A DNA stretch of 9,142 bases from an uncultured Clostridia bacterium (GTDB lineage Bacteria; Bacillota; Clostridia; Oscillospirales; Acutalibacteraceae), in contig CAMBNE010000026.1 in assembly GCA_945868935.1 (NCBI GenBank), forward strand, positions 1-9,142. The letters run 5' to 3'. The position numbers and the translations under genes were made by a program. Below, piece by piece: positions 1-6,172 of the stretch. Position 1 is the stretch's first letter. Each line of letters opens with the position of its first letter. The notes under the pieces were generated by a model, which saw nothing but the letters and a program-made list of their open reading frames with translations, searched no databases and had not been told where the DNA came from.

Positions 1-476
1 GCTTCAAACGCAAGTCCACCCGTAAACGAGCCATCACCTATTACAGCAATAGTGTGACTGTTGTCACCGTTTAACAGCTTTGCATTGGCTATTCCGAATG
101 CCGCTGAAATTGATGTACTGCTGTGACCAGTGTTGAAGTCGTCGTACTTGCTTTCTGACCTTTTAGGAAATCCGGATATACCACCCTTCCGGCGAAGGGT
201 GTCAAAGCTTTCGTATCTTCCTGTAAGTAATTTATGTGTATAGCTTTGGTGTCCGACATCCCATACAATGCTGTCTTTCGGGAAATTAAAGCTTCTGTGA
301 AGAGCTACGGTAAGCTCGACCACTCCGAGATTCGGAGAAAGATGACCTCCGTTTACAGATACAGTTTCAACAAGCTTTTCACGTATTTCTGTACAAAGCT
401 TTGGAATATCGTCCTCATTTAAGCGTTTTACATCATTAGGTGATTTAATTTTTGAAAGAAGTTTATATTCACCCAT
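1..476 (-). CDS. dxs: 1-deoxy-D-xylulose-5-phosphate synthase, N-terminal part (cut by window edge)
   Basis: Dxs condenses pyruvate and glyceraldehyde 3-phosphate to 1-deoxy-D-xylulose 5-phosphate, the thiamine-diphosphate-dependent entry step of the MEP isoprenoid pathway in the cytosol. The first 158 residues are visible and the frame runs off the left edge; the full enzyme is normally about 620 residues. Recognisable family blocks are [18 protein letters not shown] (residues 43-60), [16 protein letters not shown] (72-87), [20 protein letters not shown] (98-117) and the start of the ThDP/Mg-binding GDG motif, [14 protein letters not shown], at the edge. The ATG at 474-476 gives the expected N-terminus [19 protein letters not shown]. 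The Shine-Dalgarno is weak: AGGAA lies about 13 bases upstream, so the gene may depend on coupling to ispA, which ends 38 bases before it. It is the last visible gene of the hprK-dxs operon, next to ispA, which uses its pathway's products. Confidence 0.95.
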   Translation of the reverse strand, partial: MGEYKLLSKIKSPNDVKRLNEDDIPKLCTEIREKLVETVSVNGGHLSPNLGVVELTVALHRSFNFPKDSIVWDVGHQSYTHKLLTGRYESFDTLRRKGGISGFPKRSESKYDDFNTGHSSTSISAAFGIANAKLLNGDNSHTIAVIGDGSFTGGLAFE

Positions 477-514
477 AGTTAATTACCATTTCCTGAATTT
501 AATTACAATAAATC

Positions 515-1390
515 TTATTTTTTACGGCAGGCAAGCTGACGTGCAAAATCAGAAAGACTGCTTACGTCACCGCTGAATACTTCAAGTGACTTTAAAGCCT
601 TTTCTGTGAGTTCATCTACAAGCTCACGGCATCTTTCAATGCCGAGAAGTGAAACATAGGTAGACTTGCTGTTTTCCAAATCACTGCCGACAGGCTTGCC
701 AAGCTCCTCGTTTGATGAGGTTACATCGAGAATATCGTCCTGAATCTGAAAAGCAATTCCAATGCACTCGCCGTATTCCGAGGCGGCTTTTATATATTTT
801 TCATCTGCATCTGCACAGATACAACCGAGCTCGCAAGCCGCTTTTATAAGACAGGCAGTCTTTTTGTAGTCCATTTCACGCAGAACTTCAACTGGAGCGT
901 TGGTATTTTCGCTCATAAGGTCTATAACCTGACCTCCGACCATTCCGACTGCTCCTGCGTATTTTGCAAGGGTGTTTACGCCCTTACGGCAGGCTTTGTC
1001 GCCGATAAGCTCTGAAGTTTTGTCACTGCTCATAATCTCGAAGGCAAGAGTCTGAAGCGCATCTCCAGCAAGCAAAGCAATATCTTCTCCGTAAACTATA
1101 TGATTTGACGGCTTTCCCCGTCTTAAATCGTCGTCATCCATACAAGGCAAATCATCGTGAATAAGCGAGTATGTGTGAATCATCTCAACAGCACAGGCAA
1201 ACGGTGCCGCTTTTTCGGGATTTTCGCCGCAAAGCTGAGCAAATTCAAACACAAGGCAGGGGCGAACACGCTTTCCGCCGGCTTCAAGGCTGTATTTCAT
1301 AGATTCTATAAGCTTTTTTTCTTTGCAGCTCAGGTCAGGCAGAAAATCAAATAAATATTTTTCTGTAAAAGAAATATAATCAGTCTTCAA
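515..1390 (-). CDS. ispA: Short-chain polyprenyl diphosphate synthase (farnesyl diphosphate synthase type)
   Basis: A 291-residue trans-isoprenyl diphosphate synthase, the usual length for bacterial farnesyl/geranyl diphosphate synthases. It joins IPP to DMAPP and GPP, giving the C15 starter for undecaprenyl phosphate and quinone side chains. The first aspartate-rich motif is HDDLPCMDDDDLRRG (residues 78-92). Its extra two residues inside DDxx(xx)D are typical of bacterial type FPP synthases. The second motif is QIQDDILD (216-223). GGKRVRP (38-44), GDALQTLAFE (109-118) and GKPVGSDL (231-238) are also family blocks. The start is TTG (1388-1390) inside the last codons of xseB, overlapping it by 11 bases. 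A strong GGGGAGGG lies 8 bases upstream, and the next methionine (residue 31) would remove conserved sequence. Product length (C15 rather than C10 or C20) is inferred from similarity to IspA around the first motif. It sits between xseB and dxs, a common bacterial arrangement. Confidence 0.93.
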   Translation of the reverse strand: MKTDYISFTEKYLFDFLPDLSCKEKKLIESMKYSLEAGGKRVRPCLVFEFAQLCGENPEKAAPFACAVEMIHTYSLIHDDLPCMDDDDLRRGKPSNHIVYGEDIALLAGDALQTLAFEIMSSDKTSELIGDKACRKGVNTLAKYAGAVGMVGGQVIDLMSENTNAPVEVLREMDYKKTACLIKAACELGCICADADEKYIKAASEYGECIGIAFQIQDDILDVTSSNEELGKPVGSDLENSKSTYVSLLGIERCRELVDELTEKALKSLEVFSGDVSSLSDFARQLACRKK

Positions 1391-1610
1391 CTAAGTTTCC
1401 CTCCCCATTCTTTATGCGCTGTATTCTCTCGTTTATATCTTCAATCTGTCCCTTGCAACTTTCAAGCTCTTTCATACAGTAAGCCAGTAGCTCGCAAGCC
1501 TGAGCGTACTGCTCAACGCTTTCCTGCAAGGTAAGACCTTTGTTTTCCATATTCTTTACAATTTCTTCAAGCTTTGCGTTTGCCTGTTCAAACGTCATTT
1601 TTTTATCCAT
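1380..1610 (-). CDS. xseB: Exodeoxyribonuclease VII small subunit
   Basis: A 76-residue protein of the XseB family, which is normally 60-90 residues. Several copies of XseB bind one XseA catalytic subunit to form exonuclease VII, which degrades single-stranded DNA to oligonucleotides. The signature is MTFEQANAKLEEIVKNMENK (residues 5-24), followed by GLTLQESVEQY (25-35) and the C-terminal helix with C...L...K...I. The whole protein is predicted to be two helices. The ATG at 1608-1610 is preceded by AGAGGTG at 8 bases. whiA ends 25 bases upstream, and the downstream ispA start codon lies within the end of this gene. The large subunit gene xseA is usually directly upstream of xseB. Here that place is taken by whiA, so xseA must be elsewhere in the genome or missing. 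Confidence 0.92.
   Translation of the reverse strand: MDKKMTFEQANAKLEEIVKNMENKGLTLQESVEQYAQACELLAYCMKELESCKGQIEDINERIQRIKNGEGNLVED
1399..1406 (-). promoter_or_regulatory. Ribosome binding site that decides the TTG start of ispA
   Basis: Read on the minus strand this is GGGGAGGG, placed 8 bases before the TTG at 1388-1390 and lying inside the coding end of xseB. No ATG is available nearby. The strong, well-spaced site is the main argument for a TTG start and for translational coupling of ispA to xseB. Confidence 0.75.
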
Positions 1611-1635
1611 TAGAGTTGCACCTCTGAAAATTCAA

Positions 1636-2550
1636 TTATTCATCTGCGTATTCAAGCAGTCTTTGTATTCTGTGGTTTGCTCCGCTTCGGCTTATGGGCG
1701 GATTTAGATTCTGTCCCAAATCCCTAAGTGACATTTCGGGGTTTTCAAGCCTTAAATATGCAATTTCTCTTAAATCGTCGGGCAAAGAATCAAGCCCTTT
1801 TGTCTTTTTAATCTTTTCTATTGCTTTGAGCTGTTTGGCAGAAGCTGAGGCTACCTTACCGATATTTGCAAGCTCACCGTTAATACGGCGGTTTACGTTG
1901 TTGCGCACAAGCTTTACAGCCTTGGTACCCATAATCTCCATTGCCTTGACGGGTGCGCCGATATATGTAAGCAGGTCGCAAATTTGTTCACTGCCCTTGA
2001 AATAGACTACGTAGCTTCCGTTTCGCACAACTGTTTTGGGAGTAAAATCACACTCGGTAATTTCAGATAGAATTTTGCACAAATCAAGCGATAAGTTTCT
2101 GTGTGGAACGCAAAACTCTGCGTGATAGCCTTTCATCGGGTCGGAAACCGAACCGCAGGAAAGGAATACTCCCCTGATAAATGCGCCTGACAGTTCCTCT
2201 GAGCTTACGTTTGCCCTGTTTACACGCAGTGAAACCTGATTTTTAGAATGACCGAAATCCTCGAAAATCCGTTTGCATTCATCAGAATCTACAACCGCTA
2301 TCTTGTAAAGGTGAGTATCATCTGACTTTGTACGAAGTGCCGACTGCTTTTCAAGTATAGGCATATATAAATTCTGTAGCAAAAACGTTATACGCTTGCA
2401 GGCATAGGTGTTTTCGGTTTTAAAAACAATTTTGCTCTCGGAAAATGTCTTTCCGAACAGCAACATTCCGTAAAGCTCAGCCTTTAAAAGCTCTCTGTCG
2501 TAAACTTCTGCTTGGCAGAGCTCCTTTTTAATTTCGGAAGAAAAAGACAC
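1636..2550 (-). CDS. whiA: DNA-binding protein WhiA
   Basis: A 304-residue WhiA/YvcL family protein, close to the usual 300-320. It has an N-terminal LAGLIDADG homing-endonuclease-like fold without known nuclease activity and a C-terminal helix-turn-helix. In Streptomyces it is a sporulation regulator. In Bacillus it affects cell division, chromosome segregation and fatty-acid metabolism. Visible blocks are AFIRGVFLSCGSVSDPMKGY (residues 123-142), where the family usually has a G-rich FL-GGS core, then RRINGELANIGKVASASAKQ (221-240). The HTH end follows, LPDDLREIAYLRLENPEMSL (256-275) and SRSGANHRIQRL (287-298). Translation starts at GTG (2548-2550), supported by GGGAGG 6 bases upstream. It follows rapZ by 30 bases and precedes xseB by 25. 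The usual partner yvcK is absent between rapZ and whiA. Confidence 0.95.
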   Translation of the reverse strand: MSFSSEIKKELCQAEVYDRELLKAELYGMLLFGKTFSESKIVFKTENTYACKRITFLLQNLYMPILEKQSALRTKSDDTHLYKIAVVDSDECKRIFEDFGHSKNQVSLRVNRANVSSEELSGAFIRGVFLSCGSVSDPMKGYHAEFCVPHRNLSLDLCKILSEITECDFTPKTVVRNGSYVVYFKGSEQICDLLTYIGAPVKAMEIMGTKAVKLVRNNVNRRINGELANIGKVASASAKQLKAIEKIKKTKGLDSLPDDLREIAYLRLENPEMSLRDLGQNLNPPISRSGANHRIQRLLEYADE

Positions 2551-2556
2551 TTTTAT

Positions 2557-2562
2557 CCTCCC
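2557..2562 (-). promoter_or_regulatory. Ribosome binding site supporting the GTG start of whiA
   Basis: Minus-strand GGGAGG lies 6 bases upstream of the GTG at 2548-2550, in the 30-base gap after rapZ. It fixes the N-terminus as MSFSSEIKKEL, which matches the family's normal beginning. Confidence 0.75.
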
Positions 2563-2580
2563 TTGGTATACTAAATCATT

Positions 2581-3423
2581 TTATTTGGATACGTCACGGT
2601 GCTGGATTACGCAGCGGTAGCCCTTCTGAACAAAATGCTCGTCAAGCGTTCTTGCAATTGTAACGCTCCGGTGCTTTCCGCCTGTACAGCCGATTCCGAC
2701 TACAAGCTCGCTTTTGCCTTCTTTAAGGTAAAGCGGAACGGAAAAATCAAGCAAATTAAGAGTGCGTCTGATAAATTCCTGCGTTTCGTCGCTGTTGAGT
2801 ACATAATCACGAACCTTTTGGTCAAGTCCCGTAAGGTGCTTAAGCTCGGGAATATAGTACGGATTAGGCAGACAGCGAACGTCAATAATAAGGTCGGCTT
2901 CAAGCGGAATTCCGTACTTAAAGCCGAACGACATAAAGGTGTCCTCCATAAACATAGACATAACACGCTCACGAAGCTGTTTGTTTGACATATAGGTTGT
3001 ATCAATTTTATAGTCAGCAAGCTTTTTTATCGGGATAAGCAGAGCCTTTTCAAACTCTACCGCTTCCGAAACAGAGCCGTCTTTGAGCCGTTCGGACAAT
3101 GGATGCTTTCGGCGTGTTTCTTTATACCTGACAATAAGACAATCAACCTTTGCATCAAAGAAAAGTATGCTTACGCTTTTGTACTTTTTCTTGAAATTTT
3201 CAAGCTCTGAATACATATCTTCAAAGTTTTCGTTGCCTCTTACGTCAACTACTACTGCCACACGCTTCATCATATTGTCCTTTGAATTAAGGCACAAGGT
3301 ATAGAGTGTGGAAAGCAATGATGCAGGGATATTATCAACGCAATAGTACCCGATATCTTCAAGGACGTGGAGTGCGCTTGTTTTGCCTGCTCCCGACATT
3401 CCCGTTATTATTACAAATTCCAT
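2581..3423 (-). CDS. rapZ: RapZ/YvcJ family nucleotide-binding protein
   Basis: A 280-residue member of the RapZ (YvcJ, formerly YhbJ) family, at typical length. In E. coli RapZ is an RNA-binding adaptor that controls GlmS, and so glucosamine-6-phosphate for the envelope, through small RNAs and RNase E. The Bacillus homologue YvcJ is a nucleotide-binding protein that hydrolyses ATP and GTP. Seen here are a Walker A loop GMSGAGKTSA (residues 8-17), VVVDVRG (57-63), the central FGFKYGIPLEADLIIDVRCL (166-185) with NPYY, and the C-terminal family signature GIGCTGGKHRSV (243-254) ending in VIQHRDVSK. The ATG at 3421-3423 has GGTGA close upstream. murB ends 13 bases before it. The E. coli GlmY/GlmZ system is not known in Firmicutes, so the molecular role here is open; a link to cell-wall precursor supply is inferred from context. 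Confidence 0.94.
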   Translation of the reverse strand: MEFVIITGMSGAGKTSALHVLEDIGYYCVDNIPASLLSTLYTLCLNSKDNMMKRVAVVVDVRGNENFEDMYSELENFKKKYKSVSILFFDAKVDCLIVRYKETRRKHPLSERLKDGSVSEAVEFEKALLIPIKKLADYKIDTTYMSNKQLRERVMSMFMEDTFMSFGFKYGIPLEADLIIDVRCLPNPYYIPELKHLTGLDQKVRDYVLNSDETQEFIRRTLNLLDFSVPLYLKEGKSELVVGIGCTGGKHRSVTIARTLDEHFVQKGYRCVIQHRDVSK

Positions 3424-3436
3424 AAAATCACCAAAA

Positions 3437-4342
3437 TTATAGTATAATCAGCTCACATTCGAGATTATAACCTGTTTTGTCTGAAACGGTTTTCTGAATC
3501 TGACTGATTAAATCTCTTACGTCTTTTGCAGTTGCGTTGGACTTATTGATTATAAAGCCAGCGTGCTTTTCGGAAACCTGAGCGCCTCCGCAAAGCTTTC
3601 CCTTTAAGCCGCACTGCTCAATCAGTGCTCCTGCAAAGTTACCCTCAGGGCGTTTGAACACACTGCCTGCACTTGGATATTCAAGCGGCTGTTTTGTACT
3701 GCGGCGTGACATATAATCGTCCATCTTTGCTCTTATTTCATCGGGATTGCCCTTTTTAAGCTTTAGGGTAACGCCCGTAATTATCATATTATTGTTGCGG
3801 TAAACGCTTGTTCTGTAACCAAAGTTCAAATCGTCCTTTTCGATTCTGCCGATTTCTCCGCTCGGCGAAATGTGGGAAACACTGTGTACAACATCTTTCA
3901 TTTCTCCGTCATATGCGCCTGCATTCATAAATACTGCGCCGCCGACAGTGCCGGGGATTCCCCACGCAAATTCAAGTCCCGACAAACCGCAGTTGAGCGC
4001 AAACTTGCAAAGATAAGCAAGCGTTGCCCCTGCACCGCAGAAAATAGTTGTATCATCAACAAGCGTGATTTTGCGGAAATCACCGTCAAGTCGGATAACG
4101 GCACCTCTGATTCCATCGTCGCTTACGAGCAGATTGCTGCCGTTGCCGAGTATCATATAGTCAACATTTGAGTCCTGACATTCTTTTAAAATGGTGCTGA
4201 GCTTGCTCAGGTTGTTTACTTTTATGTAAGCGTCGGCATTTCCGCCGATTTTAAATGAAGTGTGCTTGCTCATAGGCTCATTTTGTCTTGCTTCACAACC
4301 CAGAATTTCAGCAAGATTAAAAATAATTTCGCTTTTATTCAT
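3437..4342 (-). CDS. murB: UDP-N-acetylenolpyruvoylglucosamine reductase MurB
   Basis: MurB is a cytosolic FAD enzyme that uses NADPH to reduce UDP-GlcNAc-enolpyruvate to UDP-MurNAc, the second committed step of peptidoglycan synthesis. The 301-residue length fits the shorter type II MurB of Firmicutes. FAD-binding blocks are SKHTSFKIGGNAD (residues 25-37), MILGNGSNLLVSDDGIRG (63-80) and GLEFAWGIPGTVGGAVFMNA (122-141) with GAY following. Likely active-site residues are Arg177 in FGYRTSVYR, Ser227 in PSAGSVFKRP, and a glutamate of the C-terminal LECE (294-297). GKLCGGAQVSEKHAGFIIN (248-266) is also conserved. The ATG at 4340-4342 has AGGGG 8-9 bases upstream. It lies 21 bases after the PHP gene and 13 before rapZ, within the long operon. 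Confidence 0.96.
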   Translation of the reverse strand: MNKSEIIFNLAEILGCEARQNEPMSKHTSFKIGGNADAYIKVNNLSKLSTILKECQDSNVDYMILGNGSNLLVSDDGIRGAVIRLDGDFRKITLVDDTTIFCGAGATLAYLCKFALNCGLSGLEFAWGIPGTVGGAVFMNAGAYDGEMKDVVHSVSHISPSGEIGRIEKDDLNFGYRTSVYRNNNMIITGVTLKLKKGNPDEIRAKMDDYMSRRSTKQPLEYPSAGSVFKRPEGNFAGALIEQCGLKGKLCGGAQVSEKHAGFIINKSNATAKDVRDLISQIQKTVSDKTGYNLECELIIL

Positions 4343-4363
4343 AAAATACCCCTTTATTCTATA

Positions 4364-5083
4364 TCAATATGAAATATTCTTCTCATCAAAATATGCCTTT
4401 AAGTTTTCAACGCTTGTGTTCACAATAAGCTTTTCGGGAAAATCAATGTCCTCAAGCATTTCAAGCGTTTTGCCTGCTCTGCCGAGAGTATTTGTAAAGT
4501 GGGCGTCGGTATCAACGCAGATTCTTGCGCCGTACTTTTTGCAGAGCTTTGCGATTGTTACGCAGTTACCGACATAATCTCTGTTATATCTGAATGCCGA
4601 ATCGTTAATTTCAACAAGCTTGCCGTTCTTGGCAAAAACAGGAATAACCTTGTCATAATCATATTTAAAGTACTCCGAACCGCTGTGACCGATTACATTA
4701 ACATTCGGATTTTCTGCTAATTTCAGGTAAGCGTTGGTGCATTTTTCAACCGTTGCCTTACCGTCGAGCGTAATTGTGTGCATTGAAGCTACTATCCAGT
4801 CAAGGTGATTCTGAAGAGAAGCTTCAACGTCAATATTTCCGTCATAATCGCAGATATTTGCTTCTATTCCTCGCAACAGTCTTACGCCCTGAAGATACTC
4901 AGGCAAAAGACCGAGCGATTCAAAGTAAAACGGACCCGGTGCTCCCGGCATTGTACGGGCATGGTCTGTTATAGCCAAAGCAAAAAGCCCGAGTTCTGAG
5001 GCTTCATAAGCCATTTCAGTAACGGTTGCATATGCGTGAGTTGATGCTATTGTATGTGTGTGAAGGTCTGCTATTAACTTCAT
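4364..5083 (-). CDS. PHP-domain metal-dependent phosphoesterase, YcdX-like
   Basis: A 239-residue PHP-fold protein, the same size as E. coli YcdX (about 245 residues). All expected metal ligands are present and spaced as in that family: His8 and His10 in DLHTHT, His16 in STHAYAT, His41 in AITDH, Glu74 in RGIEANI, His102 in ASMHT, His133 in IGHSGS, and Asp193 plus His195 in DTDAHF. This supports an active trinuclear metal phosphatase; the physiological substrate is unknown. The ATG at 5081-5083 is 8 bases from the hprK stop, and its GGGAG site overlaps the last hprK codons, so coupling is likely. Histidinol phosphatase and the DNA polymerase X/III PHP domains are alternatives, but the free-standing form and YcdX-like ligand spacing argue against them. 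Its place between hprK and murB suggests a sugar-phosphate or nucleotide housekeeping role, which is inference only. Confidence 0.88.
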   Translation of the reverse strand: MKLIADLHTHTIASTHAYATVTEMAYEASELGLFALAITDHARTMPGAPGPFYFESLGLLPEYLQGVRLLRGIEANICDYDGNIDVEASLQNHLDWIVASMHTITLDGKATVEKCTNAYLKLAENPNVNVIGHSGSEYFKYDYDKVIPVFAKNGKLVEINDSAFRYNRDYVGNCVTIAKLCKKYGARICVDTDAHFTNTLGRAGKTLEMLEDIDFPEKLIVNTSVENLKAYFDEKNISY

Positions 5084-5091
5084 TTATGTTC

Positions 5092-6060
5092 TTACTCCCA
5101 TTTATCTACTACGGTTTTAGGTGAATCGGTCATCTCGTCAACGTCCATTCCAAGACTGCGCAACAAATCCTGTGCGGCATTATAGCCCATTTTCTTCTGT
5201 CTGTTGTTCATAGCGGCTACTTCAATAATTACTGCAAGGTTTCGGCCGGGTTTTACAGGGATTGTAAGAGTAGGCACTTCAACTCCGAGAATGTCCATAT
5301 ATTCATTATCAAGTCCCATTCTGTCATAAACCTTTGCGCTGTCCCAGAGTTCAAGGTTGATTACCATGTCAATCTTTTCCTGCATTTTAACAGCACCCAT
5401 ACCGAAAAGCTTACGTGCGTTGATAATTCCTATTCCTCGAAGCTCGATAAAATGCCTGATATTTGCAGGTGACTGACCGATGAGCGTTGTTGCAGAGGTT
5501 CTGCGGATTTCAACTGCGTCATCAGCAACAAGGCGGTGACCGCGCTTTATAAGCTCCATAGCTGTTTCGCTCTTACCTACTCCGCTGTCGCCGATAAGCA
5601 GACAGCCTTCACCGTAAACCTCGACAAGCACACCGTGACGTGTGATTCTGGGTGCAAGAGCGTTGTTAAGATAGTGAACAAGTCGGGCGGTTAAATCTGA
5701 TGTGTTATCGTCTGTACTGAAAATCGAAACCTTGTGAAGCTTTGCACTCTCAAGAATTGCAGATGAAGGCTCAATGTCACGACAGATAATTACTGCAGGC
5801 GGACCAAAGCTGAAAATTGAGTCGATAACCATTCTCTGAGCTTCCGAACCGAAACGTCCGAGATATGAAAATTCGGTATTTCCGAGAACCTGAATACGCT
5901 TGTTATCAAAAAATTCAAAGTAGCCTGTAAGCTCAAGTCCCGGTCTGTTAATTTCAACAGTCGTTATATTAATATCTTTATAATTTTCCGCTACATAAAC
6001 CTCACTCAGGTTTAAATCATTGACAATATCCGACAAAGGAACAGAAAATTCAACAGACAT
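5092..6060 (-). CDS. hprK: HPr kinase/phosphorylase
   Basis: This bifunctional enzyme phosphorylates and dephosphorylates the regulatory serine (Ser46) of HPr in response to fructose-1,6-bisphosphate, ATP and phosphate, giving CcpA its corepressor in low-GC Gram-positives. At 322 residues it is of typical length. The N-terminal DRTGG-like domain (about 1-130) is followed by the catalytic domain: His142 in TRHGVLVEVYGEG, Walker A GDSGVGKSE (157-165), and LVADDAVEI (177-185). The family signature is ELRGIGIINARKLFGMGAV (206-224), and KPGRNLAVIIEVAAMN (270-285) lies near the C-terminus. The ATG at 6058-6060 is preceded by AAGGCGGTGA. It is the first gene of the proposed operon, directly after the promoter at 6103-6131. 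No ptsH is in this window. Confidence 0.96.
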   Translation of the reverse strand: MSVEFSVPLSDIVNDLNLSEVYVAENYKDINITTVEINRPGLELTGYFEFFDNKRIQVLGNTEFSYLGRFGSEAQRMVIDSIFSFGPPAVIICRDIEPSSAILESAKLHKVSIFSTDDNTSDLTARLVHYLNNALAPRITRHGVLVEVYGEGCLLIGDSGVGKSETAMELIKRGHRLVADDAVEIRRTSATTLIGQSPANIRHFIELRGIGIINARKLFGMGAVKMQEKIDMVINLELWDSAKVYDRMGLDNEYMDILGVEVPTLTIPVKPGRNLAVIIEVAAMNNRQKKMGYNAAQDLLRSLGMDVDEMTDSPKTVVDKWE

Positions 6061-6172
6061 ACATTCACCGCCTTAAATATTTCGGGTATTATAGTTATCT
6101 CTATTATACACCATATTGAGGTCGGTATAAAGTCTTTTTATGAATTATTTTTCAAATATTTTATTATTTTTC
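6061..6172. other. AT-rich intergenic region between the ger and hprK operons
   Basis: This 112-base gap is the longest in the window and holds the candidate hprK promoter. Its part nearest gerC is almost all A and T. I see no GC-rich stem followed by a T-run on the minus strand, so the ger operon may lack an intrinsic terminator here and read through into hprK. No small open frame with a ribosome binding site was found. Confidence 0.6.
6103..6131 (-). promoter_or_regulatory. Candidate sigma-A promoter for the hprK-dxs operon
   Basis: On the minus strand a perfect TATAAT (6103-6108) is separated by 17 bases from TTTATA (6126-6131), a 4-of-6 match to TTGACA. The start point would be near 6096, giving a leader of roughly 35 bases before the hprK ATG. 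A second TATAAT lies 15 bases downstream (6088-6093) without a recognisable -35 box. No cre-like operator was seen nearby. The call rests on motif matching in an AT-rich gap, so chance matches are possible. Confidence 0.6.

Noticed and set aside
234..422. A 62-codon plus-strand frame near the left edge
   Set aside because: It is antisense to the clear Dxs coding frame (3-476), whose conserved motifs account for this sequence.
2599..2988. A 129-codon open frame on the plus strand opposite rapZ, and similar plus-strand frames at 1694-2005, 3872-4171 and 4260-4577
   Set aside because: Each lies wholly or mostly antisense to a well-supported gene, has no recognisable domain and no convincing ribosome binding site. 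These are reading-frame shadows.
2700..3020. A 106-codon minus-strand frame overlapping rapZ in another frame
   Set aside because: The rapZ frame carries all the family motifs. The alternative frame is low-complexity and has no family resemblance.
6141..6172. Short AT-only inverted repeats after gerC (for example AAATATTT and TGAA...TTCA) as a terminator
   Set aside because: The stems are 4 base pairs or palindromic AT only, with no GC pairing and no proper T-run. They are expected by chance in such AT-rich sequence.
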